Below the pieces are notes generated by a model, which was not told where the DNA came from, searched no databases, and was given only the letters and a program-made list of their open reading frames with translations. From Rasiella rasia (GTDB taxonomy: Bacteria; Bacteroidota; Bacteroidia; Flavobacteriales; Flavobacteriaceae), in NCBI RefSeq assembly GCF_011044175.1, contig NZ_CP049057.1, positions 124,001 to 188,000 of the forward strand: a DNA stretch of 64,000 bases, in the 5' to 3' direction. Below are positions 42,726 to 52,023 of the stretch, one piece after another. The number at the start of each line of letters is the position of its first letter. The first letter of the stretch is position 1. Made by a program: the position numbers and the translations under genes.

Positions 42726-45700
42726 TTATTCTAATTTGATTGTCTTTGTTTCTTTGAAAGGATCTAAAACTACTTTCTCCATCTTAGACCTATAGGTCGG
42801 CCATTCGGTTACAAAGAAGTTGTTCGTTTTTTCCAGCGCCTTTTCCAGTTCCTCTTTGGCTTGTTGTATCAATATACGCTCGGTTTTAGTTAATCCCTCT
42901 GGACGACTGCCGCTATACCAATTGGCCTGGCCAATGCGCTGCATCACCGTTATTTCGGGATTTCTAGTAATACCTTGTCGCTTGTCTACCGTACCTAAAT
43001 AGTGGGCAACAAGCGAATCTATTTGCTTTCCAATTGCCTTAGAGGCTTTTATTTCTTCCTTGTATTTTTTCTTGTCTTCCTTTGTTAGTTTTTTGCTGAA
43101 ATCGTCTACGGTATTTTTACTTTCAACCAATTGTTTTACGGCATCTGCAGCTGTCTGGGTCATATTCTGAAGCTCCTTGGAAGCACTATAGCTATCGTTT
43201 ATAGCTTGTTGTGAAATCTCTAAACGAGGATCGCTTTCAACCTTAATGTTAGTTGTTGTACTAGCACCATCGTGTTCTAAAGTCACTTTATAATTGCCTG
43301 GTTTTACTGAGGTTCCTCCAGGTTCGTTGCGACGTTTACGTATGGTTCTAGAAGGTCTGTCTACTCCAGCCTCATCCATACGCCAGCGCCATGTGTAAAA
43401 TCCGGTGCTATCAGGTACTTTTCTCTTCAAGGTGCGTATTAGGCGCGTACCGTCATAAATTTTCATGTAAATAGAATCTTTGCTTGGTTTATCTTCGGAA
43501 ATTTCCGATGTTTCGACATCTTCAGTGTCTTCTTCAGTATCGTCCTTAGATTCTTTCGTCGTACTCTTTTTGAAATAGTAGCTAATACGAGCTCCTCCAG
43601 CTCTATTTTCACCATTGTAGAGTGCGTCGCCTCCAAAACGACTCCCTGTTGCTTGCTGGTATGCCGCTTGGTATGCCGTAGGCGGACTAAATACCTTAAT
43701 GTTTTCATTTAAAAGGGAGGTGTTCTTAGCGATCTCTCGCAACGGACGAATATCATCTAATACCCACGCGGCGCGACCAAACGTTCCAATAACCAAATCA
43801 TGCTCACGTTCTTGAATCACTAAATCTTTCACCGAAACCGTTGGAAAACCATGTGTCCATTTCATCCAGCTGCTTCCAGCATTTGTTGAAATGTATAGGC
43901 CGTCGTCTGTTCCTAAAAACAATAAATTCTTTTCTATAGGGTCTTCAACAATACTAAGGGTATAACTTTCTACATCGTTTTCAGCTACTATGCGAGTCCA
44001 TGTTTTACCATAGTTAGTAGTTCTATAGGCGTAAGGTGTGTAATTAAATCGTCTGTAATCGTTAGCAACAAGTAGCGCTTCTCCTTTGTTTTTGTTGCTT
44101 GCTTTTATTTGTACAATCCAACTTCCTTTGGGTAAGTCAGGAATGTTAGTAGACACATCGGTCCATGTTTGTCCGCCATTTTGTGTATAGTGCACACGTC
44201 CGTCATCACTACCAACCCAAAGCATATTTTGTTCAAGTGGAGAGGGTTCAATTACTAAAATAGTAGTGTGGTTTTCGGCTCCGGTGGCATCCATTGTCAG
44301 GCCGCCACTTTCACTTTGCTTTTGTTTTTCTGGGTCGTTGGTTGTAAGATCTGGAGATATTACCTCCCAAGTAAGACCTTTATCTACCGATTTGTGTACA
44401 AATTGACTTCCGAAGTAAATAGTACTATTATTAAAAGGATCAATATTTATGGCGCTATTCCAATTAAAACGCAAGAACACATCTGGGTCTGGGTGAGTGG
44501 GTTTTACTGTATAATTATTACCAGTGATATAGTCGTAGCGACTTACAAAGCCTTGTTGGCTCATACTCCAGCCGTAGCGACTATCGTCTCTGTCTGGCAC
44601 CACATCAAAACCATCACCAAAACTAATTTCTTGCCAATAGCTATTGCGTATTCCTTGCGCTTTCCAAACATAGGCAGGACCTCTCCAGCTTCCGTTGTCC
44701 TGCATACCGCCATAGACATTGTACGGAAATTCATTATCTACATTAATATGATAAAACTGAGCCACGGGCAAATTACCAACAAAACGCCAAGAGGCGCCGC
44801 CATCATGGGTGATGTTTAGTCCGCCGTCGTTTCCGTCCATCATAAAGCTGCCATCATTAGGGTGAATCCACCACGCATGATGATCTGGATGAACACCGTT
44901 ATCTACACCATAAGCTGGCATAAGCTCTGTGAAGTTTTTACCTCCGTCTTCAGAAACGTTCACATAAGTGAATACAGAGTACACCCGATTTTCATTTTGC
45001 GGGTCAACAAAAATGTCGCTATAGTAAAACGGTCGGTTTCCAATATCATTCTTGTCATTTATTTTTTTCCATTTAAATCCGCCATCGGTAGATTTATACA
45101 AGGCATTTTTCTTTGCTTCTACCAACGCATACACAACATTCGGCTTATTTGGCGCTATGGCAAGACCAATACGTCCTAATTCGCCTTTTGGCAAACCGTC
45201 GGCATCGGTACGTTCTTCCCATGTAGTTCCACCATCGTGAGTAATAAATAAGCCGGAACCTTCTCCACCCGATTTAAAGAACCAAGGATCGCGTTTGTGT
45301 TCCCACATGGCAACCATCAACTTATTAGGGTTGGTAGGATCCATTACCATATCGGCAACTCCTGTTTTGTTATTTTGAAAAAGTATTTTATTCCATGTTT
45401 TTCCGCCGTCTGTAGTTTTAAAGACACCTCGTTCTGGGTGTACGCCCCATGGCGAACCAATAGCCCCAACATACACCACGTTAGGATTGGTAGGGTCTAC
45501 CAATATTTTGTGAATATGGCGAGTATTTTCTAAGCCCATGCTTTTCCACGTTTTTCCACCATCTAAGCTTTTATATACCCCAAAACCACCATTCAGGCTG
45601 TTTCTTGGATTTCCTTCGCCAGTTCCTACCCATATTACACTAGGGTTGCTTTGTTGAATAGCAACTGCTCCAATGGAAGCCGTCTTTTCATTATCAAAAA

Positions 45701-45932
45701 TTGGATCCCATTTTACGCCGCCACTCGTACTTTTCCAGAGACCGCCAGAAGCGGTTCCCACGTACATAACGTCTGGGTTAGTGGTTACTACATCTATGGA
45801 AGTAACACGACCCGACATGCCGCCAGGACCAATATTTCTAGGTTTTAAATCTTTTAAGATGTCGTTGGTTAGTTGTTGTGCCGAAAGAGAAGCGGCAATG
45901 CACATAAATGCTAGAAGGAAAAATCGTTTCAT
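42726..45932 (-). CDS. Giant BNR-repeat, sortilin/glycosyl-hydrolase-like exported protein
   Basis: A 1068-residue exported protein: signal peptide (cleavage after SLSAQ, about 19) and a long two-propeller body (about 20-750) with repeated Asp-box motifs of the form S-x-D-G-G-x-T-W (for example KSLDGGKTWK, KTTDGGKTWN). The layout resembles VPS10/sortilin and xyloglucan-hydrolase-like propellers. An acidic linker (about 800-830, Glu/Asp/Thr/Ser-rich) separates it from a C-terminal beta-sandwich and a charged helical end. Catalytic residues cannot be assigned. It is a frequent S9-peptidase neighbour in this family. Confidence 0.88.
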   Translation of the reverse strand: MKRFFLLAFMCIAASLSAQQLTNDILKDLKPRNIGPGGMSGRVTSIDVVTTNPDVMYVGTASGGLWKSTSGGVKWDPIFDNEKTASIGAVAIQQSNPSVIWVGTGEGNPRNSLNGGFGVYKSLDGGKTWKSMGLENTRHIHKILVDPTNPNVVYVGAIGSPWGVHPERGVFKTTDGGKTWNKILFQNNKTGVADMVMDPTNPNKLMVAMWEHKRDPWFFKSGGEGSGLFITHDGGTTWEERTDADGLPKGELGRIGLAIAPNKPNVVYALVEAKKNALYKSTDGGFKWKKINDKNDIGNRPFYYSDIFVDPQNENRVYSVFTYVNVSEDGGKNFTELMPAYGVDNGVHPDHHAWWIHPNDGSFMMDGNDGGLNITHDGGASWRFVGNLPVAQFYHINVDNEFPYNVYGGMQDNGSWRGPAYVWKAQGIRNSYWQEISFGDGFDVVPDRDDSRYGWSMSQQGFVSRYDYITGNNYTVKPTHPDPDVFLRFNWNSAINIDPFNNSTIYFGSQFVHKSVDKGLTWEVISPDLTTNDPEKQKQSESGGLTMDATGAENHTTILVIEPSPLEQNMLWVGSDDGRVHYTQNGGQTWTDVSTNIPDLPKGSWIVQIKASNKNKGEALLVANDYRRFNYTPYAYRTTNYGKTWTRIVAENDVESYTLSIVEDPIEKNLLFLGTDDGLYISTNAGSSWMKWTHGFPTVSVKDLVIQEREHDLVIGTFGRAAWVLDDIRPLREIAKNTSLLNENIKVFSPPTAYQAAYQQATGSRFGGDALYNGENRAGGARISYYFKKSTTKESKDDTEEDTEDVETSEISEDKPSKDSIYMKIYDGTRLIRTLKRKVPDSTGFYTWRWRMDEAGVDRPSRTIRKRRNEPGGTSVKPGNYKVTLEHDGASTTTNIKVESDPRLEISQQAINDSYSASKELQNMTQTAADAVKQLVESKNTVDDFSKKLTKEDKKKYKEEIKASKAIGKQIDSLVAHYLGTVDKRQGITRNPEITVMQRIGQANWYSGSRPEGLTKTERILIQQAKEELEKALEKTNNFFVTEWPTYRSKMEKVVLDPFKETKTIKLE

Positions 45933-45955
45933 TTTTTTCTGAAATTTTTGGTCAT

Positions 45956-45963
45956 TAAAGATA
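45956..45963 (-). promoter_or_regulatory. -7-like element of the BNR/S9/DUF2490 unit
   Basis: TATCTTTA on the minus strand, one base from TAnnTTTG, 23 nt before the BNR gene ATG. No clear -33 box is visible. Confidence 0.35.
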
Positions 45964-46090
45964 CTAAAATTCGAAAGGGATTCATGCGGGTTTGTCTATT
46001 TAACAGTGTACTAAGCATCAACCGTAGATTCTAACTTTTGTTTAACAGTATAGAACATATTGTTATACAATTAAGTATTAATTTTAGAAG

Positions 46091-47233
46091 ATGAAAAAGA
46101 ACCCGCCTAAGACAGGTTTCGTGTTTACAAAACACAATGCACTGGAGCAATCTATTTTTGAACGTCTCTTCGAGATTTTTCAAGAGTTAATTACGCATAC
46201 TTCGGGAGATTTTGATGAGGCGATTGATTGGCTTAGGCAACTAGATGAAGAATATTCGCTTACTACCCCAGAATATACCATAGACGATTTTATTGAAGAA
46301 TTAAAAGAACGAGGCTTTATTCGTGAAGAGTTTAAGCCAGATGGAAGTGGTGGGAAAGGAACTGGAAAGGGCTCGCTAAGTATGACCGAAAAGTTAGAAC
46401 GCTCACTCCGGAAAAGGGCTTTAGAACAAATTTTTGGTAAATTAAAGCGAGGAGGCGTCGGAAATCATAAGTCAAAATATAAAGGTAGAGGAGATGAACA
46501 GTCTGGCGAATTCAGAAACTATCAATTTGGTGACGCCTTAGATAGTATTTCTATGACCGAAAGCCTGAAAAATGCGCAAATTAACCACGGAATAGGCGAC
46601 TTACATCTCACAGAGAATGATCTTGTGGTAGAAGAGACCATGTTTAAAGCGCAAATGAGTACGGTGCTTATGATAGATATAAGCCACAGTATGATTTTAT
46701 ATGGCGAAGATAGAATTACACCTGCTAAGAAAGTAGCTATGGCACTTTCAGAATTAATTACAACACGATACCCGAAAGACACGCTAGATATATTAGTCTT
46801 CGGAAATGATGCATGGCCTATAAAAATTAAAGATTTGCCTTATTTAAATGTAGGGCCATATCATACCAATACGGTAGCGGGGCTACAGTTAGCTATGGAC
46901 ATGCTGCGACGAAAACGTAATACGAATAAGCAAATATTTATGATAACCGATGGTAAACCTAGTTGTTTAAGACTAGCAGACGGGCGTTATTATAAAAATA
47001 GTAATGGATTAGACGAATACATTGTAAATAAATGCTACATGATGGCAGCACAGGCACGCAAATTACATATTCCTATAACTACCTTTATGATTGCGAGTGA
47101 TCCTTACTTACAACAATTTGTAGATCATTTTACTGAAGCCAATCAAGGAAAGGCATTTTATACGGGTCTGCAAGGTCTTGGTGAAATGATATTTACAGAC
47201 TATGAGAACAATAGAAAGAGAAAGTTGAGATAG
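46091..47233 (+). CDS. VWA domain protein partnered with a MoxR-like ATPase
   Basis: A 380-residue cytosolic protein. The N-terminal half is helical and charged, with a glycine/lysine-rich stretch at about 84-95. The C-terminal half is a von Willebrand A domain with a complete MIDAS: D196, S198 and S200 in MIDISHSM, a Thr in the HTNTVAG loop, and the Asp in MITDGKPS. VWA proteins of this type pair with AAA+ ATPases to remodel or metallate protein complexes. The ATPase gene is 25 nt downstream. Confidence 0.9.
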   Translation: MKKNPPKTGFVFTKHNALEQSIFERLFEIFQELITHTSGDFDEAIDWLRQLDEEYSLTTPEYTIDDFIEELKERGFIREEFKPDGSGGKGTGKGSLSMTEKLERSLRKRALEQIFGKLKRGGVGNHKSKYKGRGDEQSGEFRNYQFGDALDSISMTESLKNAQINHGIGDLHLTENDLVVEETMFKAQMSTVLMIDISHSMILYGEDRITPAKKVAMALSELITTRYPKDTLDILVFGNDAWPIKIKDLPYLNVGPYHTNTVAGLQLAMDMLRRKRNTNKQIFMITDGKPSCLRLADGRYYKNSNGLDEYIVNKCYMMAAQARKLHIPITTFMIASDPYLQQFVDHFTEANQGKAFYTGLQGLGEMIFTDYENNRKRKLR

Positions 47234-47258
47234 TTATAAGAAGAAAAGAATACTATAT

Positions 47259-48725
47259 ATGAAAATAGAAGACATAAAAACATTCGGTGAACTTAAGAAA
47301 GCGGGTTACAACTACCAATCTATAAAAGAAGAGCTACGTAGAAACCTGCTTCAAAAACTTCTAAAAAAGGAAGTTGTTTTTGAAGGCATTCACGGATATG
47401 AGTATACCGTAATACCAGAGTTAGAACGGGCAATATTATCTAAACATAATATCAATCTTTTAGGTTTGAGAGGGCAGGCAAAAACAAGGCTTGCCAGGCA
47501 GATGGTTTCATTGTTAGATGAGTATGTTCCAGTGGTAGCAGGTAGTGAGATAAATGACGACCCCTTTATGCCTATCTCTAGATACGCGAAAGAATTATTA
47601 GAAGAAAAAGGCGATAAGACACCTATAGAATGGTTGTATCGAGAAAGTCGATTTTCAGAAAAATTGGCAACACCAGATGTAACAGTAGCCGATATTATTG
47701 GTGATGTAGACCCAATAAAAGCGGCCAATTTAAAACTAACATATGCCGATGATCGTGTAATTCATTTTGGAATGATCCCGCGAGCCAATAGATGTATTTT
47801 TGTCATTAACGAATTACCAGATTTACAGGCGCGTATTCAGGTAGCCTTGTTTAATATTCTACAAGAAGGAGATATTCAGATTCGCGGATTTAAATTGCGA
47901 CTTCCTATGGATATTCAGTTTGTTTTTACCGCAAATCCCGAAGATTACACCAACCGAGGAAGTATTGTTACACCACTAAAAGACAGAATAGGTTCACAAA
48001 TTTTAACCCACTATCCTGAAAGTTTAGAGGTTGCTCGTACTATCACCAAACAAGAGACTACGGCGGCACAAGCAGATAAACCAAATGTATACGTACCAGA
48101 ACTGGCGAAAGATATTTTAGAACAAATTAGTTTTGAAGCCAGAGAAAGTGAGTTCATAGATTCAAAAAGTGGCGTTAGCGCCAGACTTAGCATTACTGCT
48201 TTTGAAAATTTACTAAGTACGGCAGAGCGTCGCGCGTTAATCAACGGTGATGACAAAACTAGTGTTAGGTTAAGTGACTTTATGGGAATTATCCCTGCCA
48301 TAACTGGGAAGGTGGAGCTAGTCTATGAAGGAGAACAAGAAGGGGCTAATGAAGTGGCTAAACAACTTATAGCAGACGCTATTAAGACTGAATTTTTGAA
48401 TTATTTTCCGAAAATTGAGAAACTTCAAAAAGAAGGAGAGCCAGATGTTTATGAAGATGTTATTGGGTGGTTTTTTGAGCAATCGGGCGGTTTTGAACTT
48501 CTAGACACCTTTAACGATGATGAATTTCAACAACAATTAAACAGGGTAGCCCCCCTAAATGATTTGCTAAAGGCATACGGTACCGACTTTAAAGAAGAAG
48601 ATATACTTTTTGCTAAAGAGGTTATCTTGTGGGGCCTAGTAGAGTTTAAGAAGTTAAGCAAGTATAACCTTAGCGACGGACTTAGATTTAAAGATGTGTA
48701 TAGTGGTTATATAAGCGGTCTTTAA
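47259..48725 (+). CDS. MoxR/magnesium-chelatase-like AAA+ ATPase
   Basis: A 488-residue AAA+ protein. Walker A reads GLRGQAKT (about 69-76), the Walker B region is CIFVINELPDL with Asn-Glu in place of Asp-Glu, and sensor 1 is FVFTANPEDY. A long C-terminal helical part follows. It is annotated in relatives as magnesium-chelatase- or sigma-54-interacting-like, but it has no tetrapyrrole context here. With the VWA protein at 46091 it forms the minimal ATPase/VWA pair. Its stop is 9 nt from that of the convergent S41 gene. Confidence 0.9.
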   Translation: MKIEDIKTFGELKKAGYNYQSIKEELRRNLLQKLLKKEVVFEGIHGYEYTVIPELERAILSKHNINLLGLRGQAKTRLARQMVSLLDEYVPVVAGSEINDDPFMPISRYAKELLEEKGDKTPIEWLYRESRFSEKLATPDVTVADIIGDVDPIKAANLKLTYADDRVIHFGMIPRANRCIFVINELPDLQARIQVALFNILQEGDIQIRGFKLRLPMDIQFVFTANPEDYTNRGSIVTPLKDRIGSQILTHYPESLEVARTITKQETTAAQADKPNVYVPELAKDILEQISFEARESEFIDSKSGVSARLSITAFENLLSTAERRALINGDDKTSVRLSDFMGIIPAITGKVELVYEGEQEGANEVAKQLIADAIKTEFLNYFPKIEKLQKEGEPDVYEDVIGWFFEQSGGFELLDTFNDDEFQQQLNRVAPLNDLLKAYGTDFKEEDILFAKEVILWGLVEFKKLSKYNLSDGLRFKDVYSGYISGL

Positions 48726-48734
48726 GAATGATCT

Positions 48735-49808
48735 TTATTGTTTGCTAAGGTGAAGTATGGCTCGGTTAAGTACCGAGTCAGATTTATTTTCAACATCTTG
48801 TAGTGTATTTTTTACTTCAATATCTACCGGTGTACCAAGCCCTTCATAATTAACTCCGTGAGCATCAAAGTAACGTTGATAGCTAAGTGTGGTTACCCAA
48901 CCATTAGGCAGTTTTTTTGATTCCATATTACTATAACTGCCATTTGAAGGTTCACCTATAAGCGTAACATTAGGTAGCTCTTTCAATACAAGGGTGAGTT
49001 CATCTGCAGCGCTTACTGTCTGGTCGTTAAGTAGTACCGCTACAGGTTTATCTAAAAATTGATAGCGTCCGCGTGGACCAAAGTAGTTTTCTTTTTTATT
49101 AGCAAATCTACCTCTCTTTCTTTGCTGCTTGTAATTTCCGAGAATACGTTCCTTTAAAAAACGACCTAAAACATTATTTGTGAAACTAGTATCACCTCCT
49201 ATATTAAAGCGCACATCTAGGACGAGACCTTCTAAATTCTGAAAGCTTTTAAAAATCTGATTCAATAGTGTGTTGGTTAGCGATAGATTCATAAAGTCAT
49301 GAGAACTAAAGCTCCGCGTATACCTAAGATATCCAATTTTTCCATTATCTGTGTACGTAAAAAGGGCTCTTCCTTTGTATTCTGGACCAATAAATTTTAA
49401 TTTTTTGAAACCCTCTTTTAATAACGTAGTCTCAGTCATCTCATTAAAACGTGCTCTTCGTTCTCTCCCTGGGATGGGTCCTAAGCGCTCTAAAATCAGA
49501 GATTTGCGTCCCGCATTATAAAATGAATCTATGCTTGGTGCTCTTAGATTTACGTGGTCGTCCTTAAAGTCTGTAAGCATACTCTTAAATATGCGAAAAA
49601 GTGTTGTGTCTGGTGTCTTTTCAGTTATGAACGCGCGGTTTTTTTTATATTGAAAATTCCAATCAATGTTTTTTTCTTCAAAACTTGCGTAGTTTTCGTC
49701 AAAAAAATGCCAAAATTTTTCGAAAGATTCTACAGGTTTGTTGGTGTTAATTTGTCCAAACAGACTAATACTACAGAAACAGGCAAGTAAGAGTATATAC
49801 TTTTTCAC
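48735..49808 (-). CDS. S41 family peptidase
   Basis: A 357-residue exported protein with a signal peptide (cleavage around FGQ/IN, about residue 19), a helical N-terminal domain (FEKFWHFFDENYASF) and a C-terminal S41 core (VLLNDQTVSAADELTLVLK with the probable nucleophile Ser). The usual lysine of C-terminal processing peptidases, in G-x-x-T-x-G-K, is replaced (GEPSNGSYSN), which fits the tricorn/IRBP-like branch. I see no PDZ domain. It stands alone on the minus strand. Confidence 0.87.
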   Translation of the reverse strand: MKKYILLLACFCSISLFGQINTNKPVESFEKFWHFFDENYASFEEKNIDWNFQYKKNRAFITEKTPDTTLFRIFKSMLTDFKDDHVNLRAPSIDSFYNAGRKSLILERLGPIPGRERRARFNEMTETTLLKEGFKKLKFIGPEYKGRALFTYTDNGKIGYLRYTRSFSSHDFMNLSLTNTLLNQIFKSFQNLEGLVLDVRFNIGGDTSFTNNVLGRFLKERILGNYKQQRKRGRFANKKENYFGPRGRYQFLDKPVAVLLNDQTVSAADELTLVLKELPNVTLIGEPSNGSYSNMESKKLPNGWVTTLSYQRYFDAHGVNYEGLGTPVDIEVKNTLQDVENKSDSVLNRAILHLSKQ

Positions 49809-49938
49809 ACCTCTAAACTACTAATTTTTATTTGAGAGATAGGCTGTTAGTTAATTTTCTAGCTTATAGAACTATTTTTACTTATGCACTTACCTGAAGT
49901 AATTATAAAGTGCGCTAGCTTATTTTCTTCTGAAATCG

Positions 49939-50703
49939 TTAGCTTATTTCTGAAATCGCCTTTATAATGAGTATAATTCCTGAAATTACCATAATAGCAA
50001 TAAGCCAACGCCTGAAGGCTATTTTCGACATACGTTGAAGTAACCATTTACCTATAAGATTACCCACAATTGCTCCTAATCCCATGGCAATACCTAAAAC
50101 CCAAACTTTTGTGCTAAGCAAACCGAAAAAGGCATAACTGCTTATTTGGGCCGCTCCAAGGAAAAAGCTTTGTGCACTCTTAGTGCCAATTAACTCTTCT
50201 TTATCTATTCCCGCATTTAGTAAAAACGGATTAAGTATCGGGCCCATACCACCGGTAAATGTTCCAATTATGGAAATAACAAAGCCTAGGGGAATAAAAT
50301 ACCAGAGTTTTACTGTAAAAGAACGTTCCTTTTTTCCGAAACGATACTGAAATAAAGTGCTTACAAGAAATAATCCAACAATTAATTGAATCCAATATAT
50401 TTTAACCTCAGAAAATAAATACGCAGCCACTACGGCTCCAAGCATAGCCGATGGCACGTAATACCAAAACACTTTCCACCGAATGTGTTTCCAGAATATA
50501 ACAATTCTTGTTGGTCTACTTATAAAGCTGCCAAGATTAATTACCTGCGCGGTTTGTGATGTACCTAGAAGGAAGTTTAAAATAGGAATTTGTAGTAGGG
50601 CACCACCACCGCCACTTATCGTAGAAAGCGTGAACGCCGCAGCTCCTAATAAAAAAAGCCCCAATAATAACCAAATTGAAATTTCAGCAAACATAGTTAG
50701 CAA
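49939..50703 (-). CDS. TauE/SafE family permease
   Basis: A 254-residue integral membrane protein with eight predicted helices in two halves. Glycine-rich signature loops are visible in STISGGGGALLQIPIL (first half) and GTFTGGMGPILNPFLL (second half). The family exports sulfite, sulfonates or related organosulfur anions; the substrate is not deducible. The start may be the ATG at 50694. The LysM terminator just upstream separates it from the LysM gene. Confidence 0.9.
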   Translation of the reverse strand: MLTMFAEISIWLLLGLFLLGAAAFTLSTISGGGGALLQIPILNFLLGTSQTAQVINLGSFISRPTRIVIFWKHIRWKVFWYYVPSAMLGAVVAAYLFSEVKIYWIQLIVGLFLVSTLFQYRFGKKERSFTVKLWYFIPLGFVISIIGTFTGGMGPILNPFLLNAGIDKEELIGTKSAQSFFLGAAQISSYAFFGLLSTKVWVLGIAMGLGAIVGNLIGKWLLQRMSKIAFRRWLIAIMVISGIILIIKAISEIS

Positions 50704-50728
50704 AAAAAATCCCGCACTAGGCGGGATT
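50702..50728 (-). terminator. Terminator after the LysM gene
   Basis: AATCCCGC and GCGGGATT (50708-50728) form an 8-bp stem with a 5-nt loop, followed on the minus strand by a run of eight T. It lies 20 nt after the stop of the LysM gene and ends at the start of the permease gene. Confidence 0.88.
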
Positions 50729-50748
50729 CAATGAATAATAATGAATTC

Positions 50749-51126
50749 CTAAATATTAGGAATTACTAGTTCTTGTCCTGGATGAATCATATCTGGATTC
50801 TTAAGAATGTCTCGATTTGCTTCAAAAATTGCGTTATACTTCATTGGGTCTTTGTAATAATGCTTTGCAATTTTACTTAACGACTCTCCACTTTCTACTG
50901 TGTGACGTGCATAAACTGTTGTGTCTGCTACTTTAATGTCTGCCATAATATCTGACGGATTTTCACCTCCAGCGGCTTTAATCTCATCCCATAACAGATT
51001 TTTCTCGTACTGAGTATTTGCAGTTCCAGTAATGTGTAGTTTGTTTCCATCTACCTTTACATCACCATTCTGAATATTTAATTTTTCACCTAAATTGAGT
51101 ACGTTTTGATATTTTGCTTTAACCAT
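50749..51126 (-). CDS. BON/LysM domain protein (YgaU-like)
   Basis: A 125-residue protein with no signal peptide: a BON-like N-terminal domain (about 5-65, DVKVDGNKLHITGTANTQY) and a C-terminal LysM domain (about 75-124, HTVESGESLSKIAKHYYKD ... HPGQELVIP). It resembles Escherichia coli YgaU (Kbp), a potassium-binding cytoplasmic protein. A similar role is possible. It forms a single-gene unit, with its own -7-like box and terminator. Confidence 0.9.
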   Translation of the reverse strand: MVKAKYQNVLNLGEKLNIQNGDVKVDGNKLHITGTANTQYEKNLLWDEIKAAGGENPSDIMADIKVADTTVYARHTVESGESLSKIAKHYYKDPMKYNAIFEANRDILKNPDMIHPGQELVIPNI

Positions 51127-51153
51127 GATTTGTTGTTTTTGTGTTTCGAATTC

Positions 51154-51161
51154 TAAAGATA
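51154..51161 (-). promoter_or_regulatory. -7-like element of the LysM gene
   Basis: TATCTTTA on the minus strand, 27 nt before the ATG; one base off the TAnnTTTG consensus. No clear -33 box. Confidence 0.4.
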
Positions 51162-51302
51162 CAAAAATTAGGTAATTCTAATCGAATGACTATAATTACA
51201 TTCGCTTTGTTTACCTTAATATTTTAACTAATATTAGATTTTAAACAACTTATTTAACGTAACATTAATGAATCGTTAGCAAAAATTGCAGCTATTGCAG
51301 AG

Positions 51303-51310
51303 TATCTTTG
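51303..51310 (+). promoter_or_regulatory. -7 promoter element of the fasciclin gene
   Basis: TATCTTTG, an exact TAnnTTTG match, 29 nt before the ATG at 51340. The -33 region has only TTG copies at 51286 and 51295, too close for the usual spacing. Confidence 0.5.
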
Positions 51311-51339
51311 GTATAAGTTAATTTAAAACCAACAACGTT

Positions 51340-51969
51340 ATGAAAATGATTAAATTATTTATGTCGCTGGCAGTAGTAGCTATGCTATTTGCTTCTTGTG
51401 ATGATACGAAAAAGAAAGAAGCCGAAGCGAAAGCTGAAAAGGAAAAAATGGAAATGGAAGCCAAAATGAAAGCCGAAGAAGAAGCTATGATGGTGAAAAA
51501 AGAGAAAATGGAGGCGCAAAATACTTCTATTGCTTCTATTGCCATGAGAAATGAAAATTTCTCTACACTCGTATTAGCATTGAAAACAGCTAGTTTGGCG
51601 CAAACCTTTATGGAGCCTGGTGAGTATACTGTATTTGCCCCAACCAACGATGCATTTGCTAAAGTACCAGAAGCTACTATGGACATGCTAATGAAACCAG
51701 AAAATAAAGAGAAACTGCAAAATCTACTTAAGTATCACGTTGTGAAGGGTGAGTGGAGTGCAGAAGCTGTGATGAAGGCAGTAAATGATAACAAAAACGC
51801 GTATAACGTAACTACATTAGCTGGCGAAAACCTAGTTATTTCTGTTAAAGACGGAAAAGTTAAGTTAAAAGATGCAAAAGGTAATACAGCCACTGTTGTG
51901 ATGGCAGATGTTGATGCTTCTAACGGAGTAATACATGCAATTGACAAGGTGGTAATGCCAAAAGGATAA
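51340..51969 (+). CDS. Fasciclin domain lipoprotein with charged coiled-coil linker
   Basis: A 209-residue lipoprotein (lipobox FASC, Cys at about residue 20). A 40-residue Lys/Glu/Met/Ala-rich helical linker (about 25-62) follows, then a fasciclin (FAS1) domain (about 63-207), with YTVFAPTNDAFAKVP (H1-like motif) and GVIHAIDKVVMP (H2-like motif). FAS1 domains mediate adhesion or surface interactions. It is a single-gene unit between its own promoter box and terminator. Confidence 0.93.
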   Translation: MKMIKLFMSLAVVAMLFASCDDTKKKEAEAKAEKEKMEMEAKMKAEEEAMMVKKEKMEAQNTSIASIAMRNENFSTLVLALKTASLAQTFMEPGEYTVFAPTNDAFAKVPEATMDMLMKPENKEKLQNLLKYHVVKGEWSAEAVMKAVNDNKNAYNVTTLAGENLVISVKDGKVKLKDAKGNTATVVMADVDASNGVIHAIDKVVMPKG

Positions 51970-51997
51970 TACCTTTTTTAGTTAAGTAAGTAAGATG

Positions 51998-52023
51998 AAG
52001 GCCTCAGAAATGGGGCCTTTTTT
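51998..52023 (+). terminator. Terminator after the fasciclin gene
   Basis: AAGGCCTC and GGGGCCTT (51998-52019, one G-T pair) form an 8-bp stem with a 6-nt loop and a T run to 52023. The T run overlaps the stop codon of the convergent HEAT gene. Confidence 0.82.

Noticed and set aside
44268-44819. A 183-residue open frame on the plus strand inside the BNR gene.
   Set aside because: It is antisense to a strongly supported gene, has an unlikely composition and no family resemblance; a shadow frame.
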